A stretch of 20,342 nt of DNA from Campylobacteraceae bacterium. Lineage in GTDB: Bacteria; Campylobacterota; Campylobacteria; Campylobacterales; Sulfurovaceae. Each line of letters begins with the position of its first letter. Positions within the stretch are counted from its first letter, which is position 1. The stretch lies in contig JAMONW010000193.1 of the NCBI GenBank assembly GCA_027066355.1, forward strand, positions 1 to 20,342. Reading direction: 5' to 3'. Under the pieces are notes generated by a model. It worked only from the letters and a program-made list of their open reading frames with translations, was not told the DNA's origin and made no database searches. The position numbers and the translations under genes were made by a program. Positions 13,680 to 19,898 of this stretch are shown in pieces.

Positions 13680-13900
13680 AAATTAATACAAAACATTTTT
13701 TAGCACTTTCAATAGTATATTATTTGTTATTTGTGTGTATTTTTTTAATTATAGATTACTATGCAAATGGCATAATGGGTGCTAAAGTAGATTTGGGTTT
13801 AACACTAATAATAGGAGTTATATCTGCATATTTTCATGCAAAAAGCAGAGCTAAAACACAAGCTGATGAAGTTGCAAAAGAGATTGAAGAGATAATTTAG
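13643..13900 (+). CDS. Small membrane protein with two predicted helices (unknown function)
   Basis: An 85-residue protein I do not recognise. A basic N-terminus (MSGRVGQRDKKVKINTKH) precedes one helix (FLALSIVYYLLFVCIFLII), a short loop (DYYANGIMGAKVD), a second helix (LGLTLIIGVISAYF) and a charged C-terminal tail (HAKSRAKTQADEVAKEIEEII). By the positive-inside rule both ends would be cytoplasmic. The first 37 bp overlap the second coiled-coil gene in another frame. The ATG at 13643 has AGAGG 7 bases upstream and is chosen over an in-frame TTG 24 bp earlier. Because it is coupled to the coiled-coil pair, it may be their membrane partner (inference). Confidence 0.75.
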   Translation: MSGRVGQRDKKVKINTKHFLALSIVYYLLFVCIFLIIDYYANGIMGAKVDLGLTLIIGVISAYFHAKSRAKTQADEVAKEIEEII

Positions 13901-13957
13901 AAGAAGGGTTTTTTACTCTAAGAGGGTAGAATTTTGATAAAAACTAGATGTGCTGTG

Positions 13958-14041
13958 CAGTTTAAGTATTTGGCGCGAACAAGTTTACGCTTCCTTTTTT
14001 GGAAACCAGAACTTGTTCCGGTCGGAAATTTAATTGGCAGT
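13958..14041 (+). repeat. Three-hairpin repeat, copy C
   Basis: First copy of the right-hand array, same orientation as copies A and B. H1 is 13973-13990 (GCGCGAAC, AA, GTTTACGC), H2 13991-14004 (TTCC, six T, GGAA), H3 14005-14022 (ACCAGAAC, TT, GTTCCGGT). Most stem differences from the other copies are single transitions that leave a wobble pair on one strand. The 334-bp stretch 13901-14234 between the two-helix membrane gene and yihY consists mainly of copies C to E and holds no credible gene. Confidence 0.88.
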
Positions 14042-14149
14042 GAAGTTTGAACTTTTGGCGTGAACCTTGTGCCTTTGCACTCTCTTTGAGAAGTTCACGC
14101 TTCCAATAGGAAACCAGAACTTGTTCTGGTTGAAAATTTGATATGTTAA
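14042..14149 (+). repeat. Three-hairpin repeat, copy D, with enlarged H1 loop
   Basis: H1 arms are GCGTGAAC (14058-14065) and GTTCACGC (14093-14100), a perfect match, but the loop is 27 bases instead of 2. It contains its own small hairpin GTGC-CTTT-GCAC (14069-14080). H2 is 14101-14112 (TTCC, AATA, GGAA) and H3 14113-14130 (ACCAGAAC, TT, GTTCTGGT). Apart from the 25 extra bases the period is the same as in the other copies. Confidence 0.9.
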
Positions 14150-14234
14150 GAAGTTTAAGTATTTGGCGCGAACAAGTTCACGCTTCCAATAGGAAACCAG
14201 AACTTGTTGGGGTTGAAAGTTTGTTTGGAATATA
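14150..14234 (+). repeat. Three-hairpin repeat, copy E, H3 partly decayed
   Basis: H1 is 14166-14183, H2 14184-14195 (TTCC, AATA, GGAA), H3 14196-14213 (ACCAGAAC, TT, GTTGGGGT), where two adjacent changes break the stem. The copy ends 21 bp before the yihY stop codon at 14235, mirroring the position of copy B next to yraN. Confidence 0.88.
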
Positions 14235-15032
14235 CTACTCATCTTTTTGGCTATGCAAAACGCTACATAGTTGCAATCCATGCAAAAAGATAGTCCATGA
14301 TATATAAATCCATAAAAATAGAAATAATACTATAGATATTGTGCCATAGATGGTAGTGTAAGTTTTGCTATAATAGATATAAAGAACAAATAAAGATTTT
14401 GCAATAAACCAAGTGAAAGTAGCAATAAATGAGCTAATTGCTACTATTTTTGTTGGAATACTCTCTTTTGGGGCAACTTTGTAAACTGTAAAAATTGTTA
14501 GCCAAATAAGTATAAATTGAATGATATATGGTGTTAAATGGAGCTTTCCATTTAAGATAGTTGCTACCCAAATTGTAATACTAATTAAAAGTGGCACTGC
14601 AATTAAAAGTGTTGCATAAACTTTTAAACTTTGCAAAAATGTTCTTCTATTATCGTCAAAAATATCATTTACAATATAATCAAAATCTCTAAAAAACATA
14701 ACAGCTGCAACAATTATATAAGCTATTCCAATATAACCCATAGTATAGGCATTTGCAACAAATTTATCTATCCAATCCATAATTACTTTGGAGCTTCCAG
14801 GAAGCAGGGAGTTTGCAATTAGGGTATGTATTTTGGTATAAAATTGGCTAAACATTGGGGTATAAATTATTACAGATAATACAATTACAAGCAGAGGAAT
14901 CATAAAAAATAGTGTTGACCAGCTCATACTTGCTGCATAAAAACTTACCTTTGGCTCAAATAGTTCTAATATAAAACTTTTTATTAATTTAAAGAGGTAA
15001 AGAGCCGATTTTTTAAACTTTTTTTCTTGCAA
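14235..15032 (-). CDS. YihY/BrkB-family inner-membrane protein (formerly mis-named ribonuclease BN)
   Basis: A 265-residue integral membrane protein with about six hydrophobic helices, for example MSWSTLFFMIPLLVIVLSVIIY, MGYIGIAYIIVAAVMFF, VYATLLIAVPLLISITIWVA and ISIVLFLFLWIYISWTIFLHG-like segments. The FYAASMSWSTLFFMIPL stretch is a YihY family signature. Function is unknown; the name RNase BN given to E. coli YihY was a mistake. It starts with TTG directly after the glcD stop (no intervening base), with GGGG in the end of glcD as ribosome site, so the two are translationally coupled. The yihY-glcD pair matches Cj1212c-Cj1213c as I remember them. The repeat array begins just past its stop. 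Confidence 0.87.
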   Translation of the reverse strand: MQEKKFKKSALYLFKLIKSFILELFEPKVSFYAASMSWSTLFFMIPLLVIVLSVIIYTPMFSQFYTKIHTLIANSLLPGSSKVIMDWIDKFVANAYTMGYIGIAYIIVAAVMFFRDFDYIVNDIFDDNRRTFLQSLKVYATLLIAVPLLISITIWVATILNGKLHLTPYIIQFILIWLTIFTVYKVAPKESIPTKIVAISSFIATFTWFIAKSLFVLYIYYSKTYTTIYGTISIVLFLFLWIYISWTIFLHGLQLCSVLHSQKDE

Positions 15033-16418
15033 CTATAGCCCCATTTTACCCGGATTTAAAATATTATTTGGATCAAAAGCCTCTTTTATTCTATCAAATA
15101 AAGCTCTCTCCTCTTTTGTAAAGGCAATATCCATAAATTCTGCTTTGCTAAGCCCAATTCCATGCTCTCCACTTAGAGTTCCACCCATATCTACAACAAG
15201 TTGGAAAATCTCTTCAATTGCCTTGTGTCCATCTTTTAACTCTTTTTCATTTGAGCCATCAACCATTACATTTACATGTATATTTCCATCTCCAGCATGT
15301 CCAAAGCATGGCACTACTAAATTATATTTTGCTCCAATTGCATAGATTTTTTCTAAAGCAATAGGAAGCATACTTCTTGGCACTGAAATATCTTCATTTA
15401 ATTTTTTGCTACCATACATTGTAATAGATGGCGATGCCCCACGACGCGCTTTCCATATTTCGTTTCTCTCATTAGTATCAGTTGCAACTCTAAACTCTTG
15501 CACTCCATTTTCTTGGAATGACTCTTTTAGCGTCTTTAGCTGAAATTCTACCTCTTCTTGAACATTTCCATCAACATCACCAATAATTAAAGCTCCAGCT
15601 TCACTTGGTAGTTCAATGCCTAATTTTTCTTTAACTGCTTTTACTACTAAAGAGTCTAAAAACTCCATAGCAACTGGGTTTGCACCATTTGCTAAAGATT
15701 TAAAAACGGCATTCATTGCGCTTTTTACATCTGGAAAAATTCCCATATAGCTTTTTACAAATTTTGGTTTTGGAATAAGCTTTAGAGTAATCTCTGTAAT
15801 TACTGCTAAAGTCCCTTCACTAGCAGTTAAAATACCTGCAATATTATATCCAGCTACATCTTTTATTGTTTTTTTACCAGCACGAATAATATCTCCATTT
15901 GGCAAAACTGCTCTTAGTGCCATAACATAATCTTTTGTCAAGCCATATTTAGCAGCTCTCATTCCACCAGCATTTTCACTTACATTTCCACCAAGAGTTG
16001 AATACTCTTCACTTGCAGGATCTGGCGGATAAAAAAGTCCTACCTCTTCAACTGCTCTTTGCAAATCTTTGTTTATAACACCTGGTTGGACAATGGCTAA
16101 CATATTCTCTAAATCTATCTCTAAAATTTTATTCATATATTTTTCCATAGCCAATACAATACCACCATTTACAGGCAATGCACCACCAGTAAAGCCACTA
16201 CCTGCTCCTCTTGGAACAATTACAATTTTTTTTTCATTACAGTAAGCCAAAATTTTACTAATATCCTCTTCATCTCTTGGAAAAATAACGGCATCAGGTT
16301 CATAAAATGTGCGTGTAGCATCGTAGCTATAAGCTCTTTTGTGGGCTTTGTCTGTATAGACATTGCTATCTCCAAGTAAATTTTTAAAAAAATCTATATC
16401 ATTTTGTGTTAAATTCAT
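15033..16418 (-). CDS. glcD: FAD-linked oxidase, GlcD type (glycolate or D-lactate dehydrogenase subunit)
   Basis: A 461-residue flavoprotein that oxidises a 2-hydroxy acid such as glycolate or lactate to the 2-oxo acid. The FAD-binding PCMH domain carries VPRGAGSGFTGGALP (68-82) and PPDPAS with TLGGNVSENAGG (141-152). The C-terminal oxidase domain carries HAGDGNIHVNV (His374, His381) and SGEHGIG (His419). In E. coli GlcD works with GlcE and GlcF, but no iron-sulfur partner gene is adjacent here, so electrons must go to a subunit encoded elsewhere. Substrate cannot be set from sequence. The start is ATG with GTGAG upstream, and the gene is divergent from the M23 peptidase gene. The neighbourhood agrees with Campylobacter and, more loosely, Helicobacter. 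Confidence 0.9.
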   Translation of the reverse strand: MNLTQNDIDFFKNLLGDSNVYTDKAHKRAYSYDATRTFYEPDAVIFPRDEEDISKILAYCNEKKIVIVPRGAGSGFTGGALPVNGGIVLAMEKYMNKILEIDLENMLAIVQPGVINKDLQRAVEEVGLFYPPDPASEEYSTLGGNVSENAGGMRAAKYGLTKDYVMALRAVLPNGDIIRAGKKTIKDVAGYNIAGILTASEGTLAVITEITLKLIPKPKFVKSYMGIFPDVKSAMNAVFKSLANGANPVAMEFLDSLVVKAVKEKLGIELPSEAGALIIGDVDGNVQEEVEFQLKTLKESFQENGVQEFRVATDTNERNEIWKARRGASPSITMYGSKKLNEDISVPRSMLPIALEKIYAIGAKYNLVVPCFGHAGDGNIHVNVMVDGSNEKELKDGHKAIEEIFQLVVDMGGTLSGEHGIGLSKAEFMDIAFTKEERALFDRIKEAFDPNNILNPGKMGL

Positions 16419-16444
16419 TAAAGTCTCACTTTTAAAATTTTTTT

Positions 16445-16500
16445 GTTACAAAATGTAACTTAAATAGTTAAAACTACTCTTAATACTATCTAAAATAGTA
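16445..16500. promoter_or_regulatory. Two inverted repeats upstream of glcD (candidate operators)
   Basis: The 241-bp divergent gap 16419-16659 holds GTTACA-AAA-TGTAAC (16445-16459) and TACTAT-CTAAA-ATAGTA (16484-16500), both perfect, within 30-80 bp of the glcD start. No clear TATAAT for glcD was found nearby, so a regulated or weak promoter is possible. The significance in such AT-rich DNA is modest. Confidence 0.35.
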
Positions 16501-16619
16501 GGTAAATCTCTAGTTACTTTAAGATTTTACACAATTTTAAGAAATTGACTACTTTAGATTAAAAAGAGATTCTTAATTGATGATTGTATCAAAAAATAGA
16601 CATAATGTAAAATTTTTGC

Positions 16620-16625
16620 TATAAT
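16620..16625 (+). promoter_or_regulatory. Extended -10 promoter of the M23 peptidase gene
   Basis: TGCTATAAT is a perfect extended -10 (TGnTATAAT), 34 bases before the ATG at 16660, with a GAGGA ribosome site between. It probably drives the peptidase-mgtE pair. Confidence 0.65.
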
Positions 16626-16659
16626 TTGCAGTTAAAATTAATAATTATGAGGATTTTTA

Positions 16660-17943
16660 ATGCGTTTTTTATTGATATTGGCATTTATGTTCTCGGCCAT
16701 TTGGGCTACAGAATATAAGTTAAAGTATTGGAAAGATGGAGAGACATTTAGCTCTTATTTAACAAAAAATAAAATTGATTCTACAAAATTTTACTCACAA
16801 ATTGATCCAGATGATATAAAGTTTTTATCAAGCATAGCTTCTAAATTACCTTTTTTTGAAAATGTTAAAAATGGAATTTTGCAAGAGGCTCTTATTCCCA
16901 TTGGTGAAGAGATGCAAATGTTTATTTCAAGAAAAAAGAGTGGTGAGTATAGCTTTGATATTGTTCCACTAAAATATAAAATAATTAGAGATGAAGTATC
17001 AATAAAAATAGAGAATAACTGTTTTGTAGATATTAAAAAAGCAACAAATAATGCACATATTGCTACATATTTAAAGAGGGTATTTAAAGATAGAGTAGAT
17101 TTTACAAAACTAAAAAAAGGTGATATTATATCTATTAAATATAGACAAAAAAGTATCAAAGGCTTACCTTGGGAAGAGCCAATAATAGAAGCTGCTTATA
17201 TTAAAAGAGGCAGTAGTGAATATTTTGCTCTAAAAAATAAAGATAGTTATCAAATTTGGTCAAACAAAGCTCAGGTATCAGTAGTAAATAAAACTATTAC
17301 AAAAGAGGCAGTATATAAAACTTTTAACTATCCACTATCTCATATTAGAATTACTTCTAAATTTACTTATAAAAGATGGCATCCTATTTTACATAAGTAT
17401 CGTCCTCATTTAGGTATTGATTTTGGAGCAAAAAGAGGCACACCTATTTATGCTCTATCAAGTGGAAAGGTAATATATGCTGGTTGGATGAGAGGATATG
17501 GAAAGGTTACAAAAATTGCTCATGGAGCGGGGATTGTTTCTTTATATGCTCATCAGAGTAAATTATTGGTAAAAGTTGGGCAAATTGTTAAAGCTCATCA
17601 AGTAATTGGAAAAGTTGGCTCAACAGGCAGAAGCACGGGACCTCACTTGCATTTAGGGGTTTATAAAAGAGGAAAACCAATAAATCCAGCTAACTATATT
17701 GGAAGAAGCGTAAAAATAAAAGATAGTGTAACTTCTACAAAAAGTGTTAAAATTGTTCATAATTTGTTAAAAGAGCTACCAATTAGAGCAAAAATAGTAT
17801 ATAATTCGCTAAAAAACAGCCATAAAAAGAGTTATAGATGGAAAAGTCTTAGTGGCACTGTAGAAATAGCAGTTAAAGAGAAAGAGAGATTTAAAAAACA
17901 TGCAACAAGAGTTCAATTATCAAACACAAAAGGAGATGCTTGA
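16660..17943 (+). CDS. M23 (LytM) peptidoglycan endopeptidase, Csd3/HdpA/Pgp3-like
   Basis: A 427-residue secreted zinc peptidase that should cut peptide cross-links in the murein. A signal peptide (1-16, ending IWA) is followed by a long N-terminal region (17-220), which in Csd3 folds back and inhibits the enzyme. The catalytic LytM domain carries HLGIDF (His250, Asp254), YAH (His298) and PHLHLG (His329, His331). A basic tail runs from 350. Length and layout resemble H. pylori Csd3/HdpA, an endopeptidase and carboxypeptidase needed for helical shape and encoded close to glcD. Campylobacter has a comparable gene beside glcD (Cj1215, from memory). The role in cell curvature is inference. Its last 44 bp overlap mgtE. 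Confidence 0.88.
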   Translation: MRFLLILAFMFSAIWATEYKLKYWKDGETFSSYLTKNKIDSTKFYSQIDPDDIKFLSSIASKLPFFENVKNGILQEALIPIGEEMQMFISRKKSGEYSFDIVPLKYKIIRDEVSIKIENNCFVDIKKATNNAHIATYLKRVFKDRVDFTKLKKGDIISIKYRQKSIKGLPWEEPIIEAAYIKRGSSEYFALKNKDSYQIWSNKAQVSVVNKTITKEAVYKTFNYPLSHIRITSKFTYKRWHPILHKYRPHLGIDFGAKRGTPIYALSSGKVIYAGWMRGYGKVTKIAHGAGIVSLYAHQSKLLVKVGQIVKAHQVIGKVGSTGRSTGPHLHLGVYKRGKPINPANYIGRSVKIKDSVTSTKSVKIVHNLLKELPIRAKIVYNSLKNSHKKSYRWKSLSGTVEIAVKEKERFKKHATRVQLSNTKGDA

Positions 17944-19267
17944 GAGTTTAATTAAAAACCCTAAAGAGTTTGAGCATCGCCACCCTAGCGAAATTGCTAG
18001 AATACTTAAAGAGATTTACTACCAAGAGGGTAAAGAGAGCTACATTAATTACCTTCGTAAAATTCCAGAAGAACATCTTGGAGAGATTTTATTAGAACTC
18101 CCAGAAGATATTAAAGATGAAGCACTAGAAGAGCTTTCTGTAACAAAACTTGCAGATGTTGTAGAGGAGCTTGATAGTGATGATGCTGCTGATTTAATTC
18201 AAGATATTGCAGAGTTAGATAGCCAAAAAGAGCAAGAGATTTTATCAAATTTAGATGATGAAGATGTTCAAGATATTAAGCATCTTCAACAATATGATGA
18301 GGATGTCGCTGGTTCTTTAATGCAAACAGAGCTATTTAGTGCAAAATTGGATGAAAAGATAGGTGATTCAATAGAACGCTTGAAACATTTAAAAAATGAT
18401 GTTGGCTTAGATAATATACATGTTGTATTTTTGGTAGATGAGTTTGGCTTTTTAATAGGGTATATGCCCTTAGAAGATGTAATTACTTTTGATTTTAGTA
18501 AAAGATACAGAGATTATTTGCAAGAGCAGTATAAGAGGGTTAAGTTTGCTAAGGCGACTGATTCAATAGATAGTGTTGTTAAGTATTTTGAAGATTATGA
18601 TTTGGTTGTTTTGCCTATTACTGATATTGATGGCAAGTTGATTGGTAGAATTACCTCTGATGATGTTTATGATATCATAGAAGAGCGTGCAACTGAGCAA
18701 ATCTACAAGATGGCTGGGGTTGATGATGAGAGTGAAGATGAGAGAGATGTAAAAATCATTACTAAAAAAAGGGCAATTTGGCTTGGTGTAAATTTACTTA
18801 CGGCAATAGCAGCATCTGCTGTAATTGGATTATTTGATGCTACAATTGAGTCTTATGTGGCATTAGCAGTTTTAATGCCAATAGTTGCTTCAATGGGTGG
18901 AAATGCAGGAACACAGACTCTAACTGTAATGGTGCGTCAATTGGCACTTCAAGAGATAAATTGGAGTGAGGCAAAACAAGCAGTTGCTAGGGAAATTATA
19001 GTATCACTCTTAAATGGATTAATTTTTGCTATTATAATGGGGTTAATTGCATATTTTTGGTTTCATGATTATAAGCTTGGAGTGGTTATGGGTATAGCAA
19101 TGGTGATAAACTTGCTTTTTGCAGGTTTTTTTGGAGCAATTATTCCATTGCTTTTACGCCGAATGGGGATTGATCCAGCAGTTGCTAGTAGTGTTTTGCT
19201 AACAACTGTTACTGATGTAGTGGGCTTTTTTGCATTTTTAGGTTTGGCAAAGTTGATTTTGTTATAA
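17900..19267 (+). CDS. mgtE: MgtE magnesium transporter
   Basis: A 455-residue magnesium channel of the inner membrane, gated by cytosolic magnesium. The acidic N domain (about 15-130) has EEHLGEILLELPED and ELDSDDAADLIQDI. A tandem CBS pair follows (about 135-265, with DEDVAGSLMQTE, EFGFLIGYMPLEDVI and DIDGKLIGRITSDDV). Five membrane helices from about 290 include the pore segment PIVASMGGNAGTQTLTVMVRQLAL and the last helix TTVTDVVGFFAFLGLA, which carries the conserved pore Asp. The ATG at 17900 lies 44 bp inside the peptidase gene. An ATG at 17936 is too close to AAGGAG to use it, so the first is preferred, though its ribosome site is weak and coupling is likely. Confidence 0.93.
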   Translation: MQQEFNYQTQKEMLESLIKNPKEFEHRHPSEIARILKEIYYQEGKESYINYLRKIPEEHLGEILLELPEDIKDEALEELSVTKLADVVEELDSDDAADLIQDIAELDSQKEQEILSNLDDEDVQDIKHLQQYDEDVAGSLMQTELFSAKLDEKIGDSIERLKHLKNDVGLDNIHVVFLVDEFGFLIGYMPLEDVITFDFSKRYRDYLQEQYKRVKFAKATDSIDSVVKYFEDYDLVVLPITDIDGKLIGRITSDDVYDIIEERATEQIYKMAGVDDESEDERDVKIITKKRAIWLGVNLLTAIAASAVIGLFDATIESYVALAVLMPIVASMGGNAGTQTLTVMVRQLALQEINWSEAKQAVAREIIVSLLNGLIFAIIMGLIAYFWFHDYKLGVVMGIAMVINLLFAGFFGAIIPLLLRRMGIDPAVASSVLLTTVTDVVGFFAFLGLAKLILL

Positions 19268-19298
19268 ATAAAGAGATTTATTAAAAAAAAGGTTTTTT

Positions 19299-19874
19299 AT
19301 GGAATTTAATATAGAAGATTTTACTTTAGAAGCATTAAAAGATGGTAAGTTTATAAAGCCATATTACGCTACATTTAAAATAAATGGAGAGACTAGAAAT
19401 TGGGAACTTGTAAATGCACATGATAGTGTGGCAATATTGATTTTTAATAGTGATAGTAGTAGTTTTGTGTGTGTAAAACAGTTTCGCCCAGCAGTTTATA
19501 ACCATAACAAAAGTAGCGATGGTGTAACTATAGAACTTTGTGCTGGTTTGGTAGATAAAGATTTAACACTAGAGCAAATTGCAAGTGAAGAGATTTTAGA
19601 AGAAACTGGCTTTAAGGTAGATGCAAGAGATTTAGAGAAAATAACATCTTTTTATACATCAGTTGGTTTTGCAGGTTCAAAACAGACTCTATTTTTTGCT
19701 GAGGTAAATGAGAGTTGTCGTGCGACATGTGGTGGTGGAATTGCTGGTGAAGAGATGATAGAGGTTGTAGAGATACCAATAAGCAAGGCAAAAGAGTTAA
19801 TGTATAATGAAGATATTCCAAAAACGCCAGGATTACTTTTTGCTTTTGAGTGGTTTTTTAATAGAGATATTTAG
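19299..19874 (+). CDS. Nudix hydrolase resembling NUDT14 (UDP-sugar/ADP-sugar diphosphatase type)
   Basis: A 191-residue Nudix protein that should split a nucleoside diphosphate sugar into NMP and sugar phosphate. The Nudix box spans 83-105 (GLVDKD...EEILEETGF). Metal-binding Glu98, Glu101 and Glu102 are kept, but the usual Glu at box position 7 is Leu89 and the usual Arg at position 15 is Glu97. Surrounding segments, ELCAGLVD, SVGFAGSKQT and EDIPKTPGLLFAFEWF, closely resemble human NUDT14 as I remember it (ELPAGLVE, GVGLTGSRQT, PDIPKTLGVIFGVSWF). That points to UDP-glucose or ADP-ribose as substrate rather than oxidised dNTPs. It follows mgtE by 31 bp with an AAGG ribosome site. Substrate is inferred. 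Confidence 0.85.
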   Translation: MEFNIEDFTLEALKDGKFIKPYYATFKINGETRNWELVNAHDSVAILIFNSDSSSFVCVKQFRPAVYNHNKSSDGVTIELCAGLVDKDLTLEQIASEEILEETGFKVDARDLEKITSFYTSVGFAGSKQTLFFAEVNESCRATCGGGIAGEEMIEVVEIPISKAKELMYNEDIPKTPGLLFAFEWFFNRDI

Positions 19875-19898
19875 TATATTTATTTTATAAATCTAGTT

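Noticed and set aside
12161..14234. CRISPR array
   Set aside because: The unit is long (about 85 bp), the parts between conserved blocks are themselves related, and there are only two and three copies with no cas genes.
12161..14234. Integron attC sites
   Set aside because: The hairpins lack the RYYYAAC and GTTRRRY core boxes, no intI-type integrase with its extra domain is present, and the spacing does not delimit single-gene cassettes.
14030..14281. 83-residue minus-strand reading frame over the right-hand repeats
   Set aside because: It is a translation of repeat copies C-E running into the end of yihY. It contains two versions of the same peptide (NFQPQQVLVSYWKREL and NQNKFWFPIGSV types) and has no ribosome site or family match.
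14235..15032. Naming yihY as ribonuclease BN (rbn)
   Set aside because: The old name rests on a wrong assignment in E. coli; the protein is an integral membrane protein with no nuclease motif.
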